From NCBI GenBank assembly GCA_030347455.1, contig JAQOSZ010000025.1:62001-126000 (forward strand): a stretch of DNA of 64,000 bases. The letters are read 5' to 3'. The notes below the pieces were generated by a model that saw only the letters and a list, made by a program, of their open reading frames with translations, did not search any database and had not been told where the DNA came from. This document shows, in pieces, positions 1 to 11,569 of the stretch. Source of the stretch: Kentomonas sorsogonicus (Eukaryota > Euglenozoa > Kinetoplastea > Trypanosomatida > Trypanosomatidae). Position 1 is the first letter of the stretch; the number at the start of each line of letters is the position of its first letter. Both the position numbers and the translations under genes were made by a program.

Positions 1-58
1 CTTCGACGTCCTCGTCGACCTCCTCCCACTCTTCCTCCTTCTCGGTAGGCTTCGGCAT
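1..58 (-). CDS. 5' end of an unidentified acidic protein (partial)
   Basis: An ATG on the minus strand at 58-56 opens a frame that runs without a stop to the window edge. It reads MPKPTEKEEEWEEVDEDVE. The codons are mostly GC-ending (GAG, GAC, GTC), as in the definite genes here, and the strand agrees with the rest of the minus array. On the coding strand the bases just before the ATG are C/A-rich with a pyrimidine bias, like the leaders of its neighbours. Only 19 residues are visible, all from a strongly acidic N-terminus, so no family can be named. The next upstream gene in transcription order is the large surface protein that ends at 1362. Confidence 0.5.
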   Translation of the reverse strand, partial: MPKPTEKEEEWEEVDEDVE

Positions 59-1361
59 TGATGGGGGTGGGTGGCGGGGGGTGGGTGTTTGTGTCAGCGG
101 GGATGCTGTAATAGTTTTGCGCGTGAATCAAAGGCTGGCCCGAAAGAGCACTCTATCCTGTCAGTGGAGATTACGAAATTTGACTAGTTCTGTGTCCGGA
201 CGAAAGGGATAGGGGGTAGTTTTGGGGGAAGAAGGGAAGGAGGGAGGGGGATAGGGAAATCGCGTGCTGAGATCATATTGGTGGAAATAATAAAAAAAGG
301 AAGAACATAATCCTGTGACAACACGCGTTTATAATATATAAAAGTGCTGAGTCACGAGGCAAAGCGAAAATCAAAAAGCACCTACAGTCCACGCACATCA
401 TAAAGCAGTGCATTTGCATCACCACGGGTGAGAATACGGGATAGGTGGGAGTTTATTTTGTACATGCACGTGATGATTTCAGCGCAAGAGACACGCGTCA
501 GTCTTCCCTTGGGCCCCTCCCCACCCACCCACCCGCACATCCATTGACAGCAAAGGCACACATGCATGCATATATGTGAACATTATTGTTTGTGTTGTTT
601 TCGTTATTTCTAGAGTACGCACGCAATGAGACAAGAAAAATGAAGCAAGTAGAAAAAATGGCAGCATTTGAAAGTACGAGAGGTACTCCGTGAGGATATT
701 AGTAGTAGACAGCAAAATAGAAGAAGAGAAACATGTGCAAGGGAGGGTGGTGGGGCATGATTAAATGATTCGATGCTAAGAGAGTGCGCGGTGCACTGTC
801 CATTATAGAGTTATTCAATTTATCTTTATATTGGGTCGATGGCTTCACTGTCTCCGTGTTTGACTTATTGTTTCCGTTATCACTCACTCCTTTTTACCAA
901 TTCCTCCCCCACCCCCTAACCCAACAACGTACAACTCAGTGCTACAACGTAACATCGAGTAACGAGCAAAAAAAAAAAACTCTTATTCCATAACAAGAGT
1001 AGTCGATGGAAGAAATGAGGAGTGAAAGAGCGGGGGGGGGGGGGGGTTGATTGGCAAACAAAACGGCGAAAGGCGAGACAGAAATGGGAAAGCAGAAGCA
1101 GAAGAGCGAAAAGGAAAAGGAAGCACTAACGTTAGAAAAAAAAAAAAGCACGAGAATGTTTAGTACGGAGACAATTGTATCGAATTGTTTTTGTTATGGC
1201 TTTATTCGTCGCCATACAAAAAGTGCAGTGAAGGAAAAGAAAAAAAAGGTAAGAAAAAGGTGCTGTTCCTGCGGACGTTTGTGAGCACTCTTCTCTTGTG
1301 GACCTGTTACCTTTCTTACTGCTTTCCCTGAATCCTGCGAGCAGCCGGTTGCTGGTGGATG
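59..1361. other. Intergenic spacer (3' UTR of the surface protein and leader of the edge gene)
   Basis: No credible gene is seen. The plus strand is purine-rich with A-runs, so the coding strand is pyrimidine-rich. A run of 15 G lies at 1032-1046. The short open frames on either strand are low-complexity and unlike proteins. Confidence 0.7.
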
Positions 1362-4300
1362 TCACGGAGAGCCGTTTTCCTTGTCCTTGCCGTCACCAGT
1401 GGGGCCCGCGAAGGTGGCGTTGGTGAGTGGCGGGTCGTAGTCGTCGTCGTCGCCGGAGCCGTAGAGGGGGTTGGCGGCCGTGTCCTCCGTGCGCGCCGCG
1501 ACGCCGACGGCGGTGGAATCCCCATCCGCCGCTGGTCTCCCGGCGCCGGCCTTGTCAGGGGAGTCGTATCTATTGAGGGCGGGACGCGGGTTCCGCGGCG
1601 GCGGGGAGTCGCCGGAGGGCACAATGATTGGTTTCTCCTTGCCCAGCTTCGCGTGGGACAGCGTCGGGATGGTGCGTTGCACGGAGAAGGCGACGAAGCC
1701 GATGGCGGTCGGCGCCACAACGATGCAGAAGAGCGCGATGCCGAGGCGCGAGGTGTTCACCTTCACCCCCTGCGGCTCACTCACCACTGCGGTGCGCGGA
1801 TAGTCGCTGAGGGAGGAGAGGTCGCCCAGACGCACGCCCTCGACGGCGCTGAGAACGTAGAAGTTCTCGCCCTCGGTGACGTACAGCGGCAGGCCGGTGC
1901 CGGCGATGAGGCTCGAGTACAGCGCCGCCACCGAGTCCGTCGGAGTGTAAAGGAGAAAAACGTTGGCGCGCACCTCGGTGATCACCACGTCGTCCCCGAG
2001 GCCCCCATTAGCCTTGGCGTGCGCCGCCAGCGGAGCCCGCGCGGCCTCCAATGACACCACGTCACTGCTCGCGTTAAGTGGCGTCAGCGACAGCAGCAGC
2101 ACCGGCGCGCGAGGGTTGGTCCCGACGTCCTCAATGGACAGAGCCGCGGCGACCGGGACGAAGGTTGGGTTCGGTGCGCGCGACGCCGTGGCGCACAGCG
2201 AGACGCGCCGCACGCCCGCCCTGCCGAGCTGCTCGGCCAGCTGCGCGGGCACCGTTACCGTCGCCGTCGTCGCCGCGCTGTCGTCGTCGGGGGCGGACGG
2301 CATGACGCGCAGGCTCATCAGGAAGGCGTGGCTCGTCGTGTCGCACCCGGTAGCGGCCGCGGCGTCACCTGAGAAGAGCGCGAGGAGGCGGACGGGCGGC
2401 GCGAGGGCGTCGGTGAGTTCGACGGTGACGTCGTCGGGGGCCGTGCGGCCGAGGGCGTAGCTGGGTAAGTGCGAGAGCGTCGACAGCGACAGCGCCCGCA
2501 CCGTCGCGTACGAGTTGGCGTACGTGGCGAGCAGCGGTTTCCCGCGGGTAAGCGCCCCGGCGCCATCGCACACATACAAGCGGCGCTGAGCGGCGCTGCC
2601 GGTGGCAACCTCCCCGGTCGTCGCGGGACGAAACTCGGCGACCTCAATCTCCGCCGTACCCGAGGTGGGCGAGAGGGCCGAGACGTGCGTCGTGTAGGCT
2701 ACCTCCGCTGCGGGATCGACGCAGGTGGCGTCATCGTAGACTAGCGAGAGCACTGCGGGCGCCTCGCTCGACGCAGCGGCTGAGGAGCCACCACCGTTGG
2801 GGAAGAGCCCCGCCACCTGCCACGTCGCGCTCTCGGTGCTCCACAGCTGCAGGGACTCGGCCGCCGCCGCCGTCACGACTCCCTCCACGCGCGCCGGCGA
2901 CAGCTGCGACGCCAGCTCAATGTGCGTCCCGCGCACGTCGTGCCACGTCTCGCCGGCGCGATAGCACAGCGTGAAGGCGGCGCTGCCGTGCCCCGCGCTT
3001 GGCACCAGCGACGACACATCAACCGCCACGTCGCCGGCAATGTAGGAAGTGCGAAAGGCCTTCTTGTCGGTCGCGGCGGCGGCGCAGCTGTAGTCGTGCG
3101 GGATTAGAGCGAAGACGACGCCGGTGACGTCGACGACGGGGTCGAAGAGGAGGAAGGGCTGCTGCGCGGTGCCCACCGCCAGCGCACCAAAGGTGGCGTT
3201 GTCCGAGGAGACGACGAGGCGCGTGAAGTCCTGGCAGTGCGCGAGGGCGGCGCTGCGCTGCACGTACACGTCGCCGTCGAAGCTGGCAGCGGCCGTCGAC
3301 GCGGCGGCGGGGCCGTCCAGCGAGACATCAATGGCGCCGAGGTAGTTCAGCTCGTCGTGCAGGCGCATCGGCCAGGTGAAGCGGTTGGCGGCCAGCGGCG
3401 CACTGCACACCCGCGAGTAGGCCACCGGCTGTGTCTGCCCGCAGGCCGCAAGGGCGCCGCAGGGTCTCCACGCGACACCGGGAACGGCGCCGACGCTGCG
3501 CTTCCACTCGGCCAAGGCCGTCGAGTAGGGCAGGAAGGTGAGAGTGGCGCCGGTCGGCACAAAGGCGCCGGTGACGCTGCCGTAGATGCCAACGCACAGT
3601 GAGTACGTGCCCTTGATAACCGTGCTGTACGACGCCACGGCGGTACTGATCGTGTTGCCGCCGCCGACGGGGCCCACGTACGGGCGCAGCAAGGCAACGG
3701 CACCGCCCGAGCAGGTGTCGTCTGGGGAGAAGCGGAGGGCCATGTCGCCGTAGGAGCTGAGCGGCGCCGCGAGCGCCACGGTCGTCGCGTCCGTCTGCCC
3801 GGCCGACAGCACAAACGTCGAGCCGTCGAAGTCCTCGTCGTTGCCGAGGGCGTTGATGAGCGCGGCGGGGTCGAGCACACGGTAGTCGATGCGCAGGTAC
3901 GTGCCCTCCGCGCACACGATGCCCTCCGTGGAGCGCAGCACGACAGGGGTGGCGATGTGCAGCACGCCGTTGTTGAGCGCTTGCGTAAAGTCGCTGAGCG
4001 TGTCGGTGCCGCACGAGAGGGACTTCTCGGAGGCCGTCGCGCCGGTCAGAGGCAGCGGGACAAACGACACGGTGGCGCCACCGCGCATGATGTTCTGCGC
4101 GCGCAGGTACGCCTGCTCGTCGGGGGTCGAAGAGCTCGCAGTCGACGTCGCCGGACGGGCAACGTAGTCGGCCAGTCGGATGTTGCCCATCATGCCCTGC
4201 AGGACGGTGAGGCGCGGGACGGCGTCGGAGAGCGCGTCGCCAGCAGCAGTGCTAGAGAGCGTGACGGTTTTGCCCGAGGCGGTCGAGAGCACGCGCACCT

Positions 4301-5770
4301 TGGTAGAGCTGGGTGTGTGCTCCAGGCACAGATAGCGCGTCTTGGAGGTATCTGCAGGGGCGCGACGGTCACAAAGAGGTGCGGCACCAGTCCAGCGTTG
4401 ACCAACAGGCGCGCCGAGGAGGCGTCGGTTTTCTTGGAGCAGTCAGCCGAGGACGAGAGGAAGGCGGTGTAGCGACCCTTGGCGAGCGCCGTGTTGGAGA
4501 TGCCGTCGACCATCACCGGAATGTCGGTACCGAACGCGTACGAGTCCGCCGGCGCGCTCGAGGAAAAAGCCTTCATGGCAAAACTACCCACATTGAGGCG
4601 CTGCGAGCCCACAACGGCGCAGATGGACTTCTTGCCTTGCTTGAGCTTGGATAGATATTCCGCCTTCATGACCACATTCAGTGACGCGCGGGACACAAAG
4701 TAGCCAATAGTGTTAGAGGACGGCACGCAGGTGGAGCCGGCGACGCCGTTGTTCACCATCGACAGCGACAGCATGCCAAGCGCGTCGGGAGAAAGGCGGG
4801 TAGTGTTTGGGGCGAGAGTGCCAGCGGCGCCAGCCAGTGGCACGCGCAGCACGTGGTCCAGTCCGTCCTGCACCAGGTCCTCGTTCACGTCCACCGAGAC
4901 GCGCAGCTGGGTCAGCAGCGACGTCGTCGTCACCACCGTGAGCGACGCGGGGAGCCCTCGCACCGCGGCCGGTGCCGCTGATGTGACGTGCTCGCCGACA
5001 AGGCACAAGTTAAACGTCTCGTCGGCCTTCAGCGCCAGAATGCTGTAGGGGACGAGAAACTGGAGGGTGTTGGCGGTTGAGGCGTTCAGCTTGGCAAGCA
5101 CCGTCGCCGACTCGGCGCTGCATCCGAGGCCCACGGAAATGTAGGCCCCCGACTCCGGCAGACGCGAGACGTCACGCGCCAGAGAAGCGGGCACCCGGTA
5201 CGACAGGGCGTTGGTGGTGGCGGCGGCAACAACTAGCTTCTCCGCTCCGCGGGCACTCAGCGTCTGGTGCACGCGTGCAAGAACGTCCTCCAGGCTCGGC
5301 GCCGTGTCCTCCGGTGCTTCTGTCGGGGTCGCAGTCGGTGCAGTGGACGTCGTCGTCGTCGTCGTCGTCGTGGGCTCCTCGGGGCCGTCGTCGTCGTCCT
5401 TGCCATCGGAGCACAGGAAAAGTGAGGTGCGATACGTCCCGTACGGTTGCACACTCCACGAGCCGTCCTGGCGCAGCGCGAGGAAGCCGCTGCCGGCGGA
5501 CGGGACGCTCACGGGCTGCCAGTCCATGTCGGCCCCGCTGACCCAGCCCAGGATGCCGTTGTCCACGTAGCCAGGGAGGCCCGCGACACGTTGGCCAACG
5601 CTAGCGAGGTAGGCCGCTGCCTTTGTGTTCTGGGACGACGAGTGGATTTCAACACGTGAGCCGCCGCTGCAGGATTGACTGCCGCTGGACAGACTGAACG
5701 CGGCCAGGCACAGCGAGGCAAGGCTCAGAAGCACGAGCAGTACCACAGAAAAGGTGGTGGTGCACTTCAT
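1362..5770 (-). CDS. Large type I surface protein with repeated two-cysteine modules
   Basis: The protein has about 1,469 residues when read across one frame break at 4357-4360, where one C appears to be missing from a C-run on the coding strand. Residues 1 to about 24 form a signal peptide (MKCTTTFSVVLLVLLSLASL, then CLA). A threonine-rich, mucin-like linker follows at about 130-155. The ectodomain then shows at least seven diverged modules. Each pairs a cysteine after a beta-strand-like segment (FSPDDTC, LIPHDYSC, LVYDDATC, VGLGC, LSSSADC) with a second one in a hydrophobic-x-L/V-C strand (YSLCVG, FTLCYR, LYVCDG, FNLCLVG, RYLCLE). A membrane segment lies at about 1342-1366. The tail of about 100 residues is proline- and acid-rich and contains NPLY near 1433-1436. 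The topology indicates a plasma-membrane or endosomal surface protein. I recognise no named family, and ligand and role are unknown. The start is the only ATG that gives a signal peptide. Confidence 0.85.
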
Positions 5771-6841
5771 GATAGATCGAGGCGAAAAGAAAAAGAAAAG
5801 AATAGAATAGAATAGTCGTTAAATAAGCAGGTAAACTCGATATGCTAGTCGGAGATTTTGTATGATAAACTTACAAATGCCTTGTTATTGAAGGCGTTGA
5901 AGAAACTAGGCAGCTCTCTATCGTGAGATGTACAGATATATACGCTGTGAACGTCACTTCGTATTTGTTATTCGTAGTTGACGCTAACTGGTAAAATGTT
6001 GCTTGGTTGCTTGGTGATGTATACTCTGTCAAAAAAAAAAAGTCTTTTAGTGTAACTTTTTGGCTTTCATTACGCTTTGGTAAGGATTCGCAGCTTTTTT
6101 TGGGGGGGTGCAAAAAATAGCTTCGGAAAAAAAAAAAGAGATGATTTCGGAGTCGCTTTGAATCCAGCAAACAGGAACCGTGTTGACTTCTCCACTTCTG
6201 ATCAAACTAGTTCCTCTGGCAGGTACAGACGATAAGAGAGTTCTAATCAGAAAAGAAAGAATACGGGACTGGAATAGTAAAGGGTAGTGGGAAGAGACCG
6301 CGAAACACCACGTAAAGAATGGTACGAGAAGAAAATGGAAAGAAGGGTAGTTCACTTGTATGACTGCTCTGTAGTCGCTGTTACTATGTGATATTGTATA
6401 TTGTTGTTGTTGTTAGTGTTGTTATGATTTCACATGGGTGTTTGACAGCGCAGTGAGGTCGAGGAACGGAAGAAAAGAGAAACGTGTTCTGAAAAGAGGT
6501 ATGCCACAACCGCTCTGTTGTGTGAACAGAACCCAAATAATATTACACTGCATCAAGCAATCTCAACAACAAGAGGAGGAGAGCGAGATCCGCAGGTCGG
6601 TCATCTCATCCACCCCGTCTTGACGAGTATGATGTAAGAAACACGAGGAGTTTGGAAAAAAAATGAAAATAGAACAGAGCAGACAGCGAAGAGTCAGCAG
6701 TCATGAGAAAGTTCTCAACGCGTTTATATCAGGTGTGGAATGAGTGATGAGCATCGGTCATCGGTCATCGTTTCGAGTATGAGTTAAACAGTCATTTACA
6801 AGTTGTCATCTTTAGCAGTTTTTCTTTTTTTTTTCGCTTTA

Positions 6842-6862
6842 TGTGTGTGTGTGTGTGTGTGT
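6842..6862. repeat. (GT)n microsatellite
   Basis: A perfect GT dinucleotide run lies in the 3' untranslated or spacer region of the kinase gene. Confidence 0.95.
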
Positions 6863-7183
6863 ATCACCCATGCTGGGGGAAACGCGGAGAAATGCCTCGA
6901 CAGAGAACGCAAAGAGTGATGAGAAACGAGAGAAAGAGAGAGAACGGGGGGAGGGAGCAAGTAGAAAGAATAGGGCAAACAAACAAATAAAGAAAACCTA
7001 ATCGGCGGCAGGAGTCAAATTCAACTGAAGGAGATCAGTACGAAGACCGTACATATACATACATATACGGGTTCGCACGTTTCTGCTTAGCTTCTCGTCG
7101 TGCTGAGTTACACGCCATGCGGATGAATTTGATTAAAGCAGAGGCCGCTGTTCATTTCGAGCAGCGTCTTGCAATGAACATGC

Positions 7184-7184
7184 A

Positions 7185-7208
<24 letters not shown>
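7184..7208. repeat. (TG)n microsatellite
   Basis: A TG dinucleotide run follows a short CATG-rich stretch and precedes a second brief GT patch. It lies downstream of the kinase gene. Confidence 0.95.
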
Positions 7209-7217
<9 letters not shown>

Positions 7218-7537
7218 TATATGCCGCACGCACAACGGAAGTCAATAAAAAAAGAGGGGGTGAAGAAGGGGAATAGACGTGTACGATTTTGGCGTTTTGT
7301 TCAGAACGCTAGTCCATGACCCTCACCATCGCCGGAAACACAGCAGCCATAGTTGGGTAGTCAGTTACATCTGGCGGTGAAGTCTCTGGCTTGGCAGAGA
7401 GCACGCCACCGTTAACGGGGGCGCCCCCATCTTGTCAACGAAGAAGAAACAAAAAAAATGTTTTAGCAGAAAGAGAAGAGAGGCACGCAAGAAAAAGCGT
7501 GGTAGATGGGGAAGGGTGGGGAGAGAGAAGCAACGAG

Positions 7538-8757
7538 CTAGAAGTTGAACTCATCACCACTGTCGTCGTCGTCCGCGCCCTTGGCCGGGTTCTGCGGTGT
7601 GGACTTGACGATGTTAGCCGATGCCGTCGTGATGGGGGAGCCGGAGAGATCTTTCTGGATGGGGCTACGATTGCCAGGGTTAAAGAGATTGGCGTACTTG
7701 AAGACGGACGGGGGCTGCGCCGCCGGCTGTGGCGCGCCGGCCGGTGGAGGGCTGTTGTTGCCGGCGCCGGAGGTGAGGCCGACGCCGTTGGCTGGCGACG
7801 GCCCCCCGGAGGCGGCGGCGAGCTGGAAAGGGTTGTGGGGTTGGCCGGAGGAGACGCCGGCGTAGAGCGCGGAGCTACCACCGCTACCGGTGAAGAAGGT
7901 GTGCTGCAGGCACTGCGTCGCCGTCAGGCGGTCCTGCGGGTTGAAGCGCAGCATCTGCTCGATAAGATCGACTGCGGCAGGCGGCGCGTTGGGCAGCAAC
8001 TGCCGCAGCGGTGTCGCGGCGACGGAGGGGAAGCGGAGGTTCATGCGGCGCGCGAGCTGGTAGCCCTCGTCCCACTCCGCCGGCGCCGGTGCCCCGAGGA
8101 CGGCGCAGATCTTGAAGAGCTGGTCGCCCTCGGAGGTGCCGGGGAAGAGCGGGCGGCCGAGGTAGAGCTCCGCGAAGATGATGCCGCACGCCCAGATGTC
8201 GATGGGGAGTTGTAGTGCGTCGAGTGCAGCACAATCTCGGGGGCGCGGTACCAACGCGTCGAGACGTACTCGGTGAAGGGCGGCCGCGAGCGGATCTCCT
8301 TGGCGAGGCCGAAGTCGGCCACCTTGACGGTGTCGCCCTTGATGAGCAAGTTCTCCGGCTTGAGGTCACGATGCATGAAGCCGGCCTTGTGGACAGCCTG
8401 CATCCCGAGCAGCGTCTGGCACATGATGCTCCGGATCTCGCGGTCGTTGAAGGCCTGCACGCCGATGGCCTCCTCCGCACGCTGTTTTTGCATCTCAAAG
8501 ATGTTCTTGTCGCCGAACTCAAAGATGAGAAACAGCTCCGTGTTCTCCCGCACCACCTCCTTTAGCTTGATCACGTTGTAGTGCTGAATCTTGCGCAGCG
8601 ACTGGATCTCGCGCAGCTGCAAGCACTCCTCCCAACTGTTGTACCGCTGCTTCATCTTCTTCACGGCGACAATCTCCCCGGTCTGCGTGTGCTGCGCTTT
8701 GCTGACTGTGCCGAAGGAGCCATCGCCCAGCACGCCTAGGATGGTGTAACGGTTCAT
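7538..8757 (-). CDS. RCK/MOK-type protein kinase (MAPK-like, TEY loop)
   Basis: This serine/threonine kinase has about 406 residues, read across a frame break at 8204-8207 where one base seems missing from a G/C run; restoring it gives the canonical HYNSPIDIWACG. It has the glycine loop GDGSFG (11-16), lysine in VAVKK (33), helix-C glutamate (about 50), HRDLKPEN (129-136), DFG (148-150), activation-loop TEY (162-164) and VSTRWYRAPE. The TxY loop with this N-lobe fits the MOK/MAK/ICK (RCK) group. Relatives control flagellum length (Chlamydomonas LF4, Leishmania MPK9), so a flagellar role is likely here by family. A tail of about 110 residues rich in Pro, Gly and Ser, with an acidic end (DDDDSGDEFNF), follows the kinase domain. 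The start is the ATG directly before the glycine loop. Confidence 0.92.
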
Positions 8758-9167
8758 GAGAAGTAAACTATGAAATCGAACTGGTGCAAAGCGGATGGCT
8801 TCACCTCTCGTTCGTGGATGTTACTATGGCTAGTGTTTTTCAATACGTGATTACGTATTTGACTTTGGTGCTACTCTCTTTTTTTTTTTTACTGTACACG
8901 AGGTTAAACGGGGAGAAGTCACCAGAAATATATATATATATGAAGAAGTAAAAGGGGAAACTGTCTCTAGTTTTCTCCACGTCTATGTTGTGCTTCTTCT
9001 CTTCTTTGTATGTATTGCCCTAATGGCAGTCGGCGCCAACCGTAAAACAGTGATATATAGTGAAGAGGGAGAGGAACAGGTGAAGTGAAAAGACAGAGAG
9101 TTGGGAAAAAAATTGACGGTCTTCTTTTCACCCTTGTATGCATACAGGGATGAGCATGCTAACAAGG

Positions 9168-9172
<5 letters not shown>

Positions 9173-9200
<28 letters not shown>
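9173..9200. repeat. (AG)n repeat, (CT)n on the coding strand
   Basis: This perfect AG run is a polypyrimidine tract when read on the minus (transcribed) strand. It may serve as or derive from trans-splicing signal sequence. Confidence 0.9.
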
Positions 9201-9440
9201 CTGCGCACACACAAGGACGCACACAACTGCATACTCAACGCACCGACAATGAAAACACCACATCCACGCAAAGTTCCCTAAACGAGCTTGTGCTTGCGAT
9301 CCTGTTCGGAGTCCCGGCTAAGAAAGAGACTTGGGCAACAGTGGGAGCTCTGCAAAGCACAGTGGATGTGAAGAAACGAATGAGGTAGAAAAAGGGCAAT
9401 CCGCTTTCGATGAAATGACGCAAGTAGTGCAAAGTGAAAA

Positions 9441-9473
<33 letters not shown>
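9441..9473. repeat. (AG)n repeat, (CT)n on the coding strand
   Basis: A second AG run, nearly perfect, lies about 250 bases from the first in the same spacer. Confidence 0.9.
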
Positions 9474-11086
9474 AGTAAAAGGTAAGTATCAGTATGCTGA
9501 GCAAAAATATTATGAATAAGCCTATCCTTGCGATGTCGATCTCGAACGGCGATGTGAGGGAAGGAAAGGAAGAAGTGGAACGCGCAGTGCACCGCGTTTG
9601 CTGCTCTTCGTATTGTGGGAAGACTCTATGTGATGCAACTTATTCGTTTCCGCTCAACATCGCCAATTACATTTACTGACAAGGTTATTTCCAGGTATTT
9701 GGTAGTTCAACTGACACAGATATACTGACAAAGGTACTGACGAGAATGCAAGGCCCCGCCTTCCCGAACCCCGTGTTGTGCCTGTCCTTTCCCCATTTCG
9801 CCTAGTCACCCTTTTCGCTTAGTTATTATCGCTGGGTCTTTGGTAGAGCGACTGAGAACAGTTTCTGTACGTGAGGAGAAGAACGTGCACTGGAGTTTTC
9901 ACCGGACAGTGCTGTCTATTTCGTCCTGTGCAAGTGTGCTCGTGCACGGGCGTGGCTACGCTATCTAATCACACAACGCGCCTCAGCGCGGACTCGACGG
10001 CTCACGGCCGGAGTACTGAATCCTAACCGTCCCATGTGGACATCGCGGACCAATTTACCGCTTCTGCGCGGGGGGTTCTGCGAGGGTATAGGATCGTTCT
10101 ACGTTCACCGCGGGCAAATGGCGCGCGGGAAGTCAAAGAACTGATGTGTGTTGTTGCGTACGTTTGCCGCTATCTCAATAATGACTTGACAAGTCGAGGG
10201 TGTGCACGCGGATCATCTGCGTCTCTAAAGCAGGTACCGCACGTCTCAGAGACAGCTTCTTTTGTGCTGTCTCGAGCAGAGCACAACTTCATGGCTTCCT
10301 GCACAGGGAGGGTTCTTTGAAATGTACTACATGGTCCTAAGTGAATCAGTGAACTTACTACGCCCCCTTCTGGAGAGAAAGAGGCATATTAAAAAAAAAA
10401 TTATTAAAAACTGACCAAAACCGGCATTGCTATGGATAGGACGTAACAGCGAGGAGATTGCGTTGAGAGTTGGTGAAGAGGGATGAGCACACCGAGTGTC
10501 ATAGATACCGAGCGAGGATTAACCATCCTCAGAAGAGAGGAGATCCCGCGGCGTCATGTCTCATTCACATACAAGAATCTTCGATCCTCTCTTTACCAAA
10601 TAAAGAGGGCACAACATGTTGAAGTAATAAACTTAAATTTATACTGTGTACTGTGAGGGATTTTGTATTTCAAAATATTTACACACGCACACTAAAAGAC
10701 AACATATATGTAATTTTCTTTTTACCGAATTAAAAAAAAAAAAATAGGAATAGTAAACAAAAGAAAAGAAAAAAGGAAAACTATGCAAAGTTTATCTTTG
10801 TAGCTAAGCAAATTGAATGGTGCATCTTGTTTGCACGTTTGTTTGCTTATTTCACTTTTGTTTGCTCATGTAATCTCTCTTCCTTGTTATCTTCGAACTT
10901 GCTTGTCATGATCTTTCATTAAAAAGAAAAACGCTGGGGAGATGGAACGCAAGTGAAAAAGCCTGTGCGCGCATGGTACTACACGTGTCACCACCCACGT
11001 CTCCTCACGTGGCTCTGCCTAAAACTATGATGAACAATTCAAAGCGAGCGGGGAAGGGGAGATCTGGAGAAGAATGAAAGTGACTT

Positions 11087-11569
11087 CTAGTCCTTGGGCT
11101 TGGGGGTGGGGCGGGTCTTGCCGAGCTGCTGCCCAGCCTTGGCGCCGCGCAGGTAGAGGCCGAAAGCCTTTTCCATCTTGACGATGACGGCCTCGTCGGG
11201 GATGGCCTTTCCGTTCTCGTACTCGGCAACGACCTTGACGGGCTGGTTGATGCGCTGCGCGAGGTCCTGCTGCGTCCAGTTCAGCTCCTGGCGGGCCTTC
11301 ATGATGCGGACGCGCAGGTTGTGGTCCACCTGCTTTACCTTGGGGATGTCGTCGTCGTCGGCGGCGCCGGGCTTGCGGGGGCCCGCGCCCTGCTTGTTCA
11401 ACTGCGTCGACTTGCGCTGCACGTCGACCGACTGACCCTTCTGCATCGCGCGGCTGGCGTCGCGCTCCGAGACGTTCTTGGGGCGCGAGTTGGCGCCGTT
11501 GTTGCGGCCGCGGAAGTCGTACACCTGGTCGTCGAGATCCTGGCCGGAGAGCACGGGGCGAGACGGCAT
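11087..11569 (-). CDS. MBF1: Multiprotein bridging factor 1 (MBF1)
   Basis: This 160-residue protein has the usual length and layout of MBF1. It has a basic N-terminal domain (MPSRPVLSGQDLDDQVYDFR, then RNNGANSRP), a linker, and a C-terminal Cro-type helix-turn-helix at about 90-145 (RIMKARQELNWTQQDLAQR, then YENGKAIPDEAVI). It ends in a short basic Lys/Pro tail. In other eukaryotes MBF1 is a conserved transcription coactivator that also associates with stalled or collided ribosomes and limits frameshifting. Kinetoplastids have little gene-specific transcriptional control, so a ribosome-linked role is the better guess here. An in-frame ATG at 11713 would add 48 hydrophobic, phenylalanine-rich residues encoded by the leader poly(Y) tract, so the ATG at 11569 was chosen. 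Confidence 0.93.
   Translation of the reverse strand: MPSRPVLSGQDLDDQVYDFRGRNNGANSRPKNVSERDASRAMQKGQSVDVQRKSTQLNKQGAGPRKPGAADDDDIPKVKQVDHNLRVRIMKARQELNWTQQDLAQRINQPVKVVAEYENGKAIPDEAVIVKMEKAFGLYLRGAKAGQQLGKTRPTPKPKD

Larger units (their letters stand above)
5771..7537. other. Intergenic spacer
   Basis: About 1.8 kb separates the kinase stop from the surface-protein start. It is AT-rich, with purine runs on the plus strand and two GT repeats (6842-6862 and 7184-7208). No coding or RNA gene is seen. Confidence 0.7.
8758..11086. other. Long intergenic spacer with AG repeats and one balanced-composition patch
   Basis: About 2.3 kb lies between MBF1 and the kinase. It holds (AG)n at 9173-9200 and 9441-9473, and AT-rich, homopolymer-rich ends. 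Between about 9.70 and 10.35 kb the sequence loses the purine/pyrimidine bias and is less repetitive. That patch has a 94-codon open frame on the plus strand, against the array, which looks random. No tRNA B-box or rRNA signature is seen. Confidence 0.6.

Noticed and set aside
1359-2054. Long plus-strand open frames antisense to the surface-protein gene, and similar long antisense frames under IFT80, CEP104, IFT52 and EHD
   Set aside because: They are mirror frames of GC3-rich genes, a known artefact of strong codon bias. Their translations are Arg/Ala/Gly-rich with no domain.
4190-5770. Two separate surface-protein genes (1362-4298 and 4190-5770)
   Set aside because: The upstream part has the signal peptide and no membrane span, and the downstream part has the span and no signal. 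The module pattern continues across the join if one base is restored, so one gene is the simpler reading.
10036-10320. 94-codon open frame in the spacer between the kinase and MBF1
   Set aside because: It is on the strand opposite to the array, has no recognisable motif and is of a length expected by chance in less AT-rich DNA.
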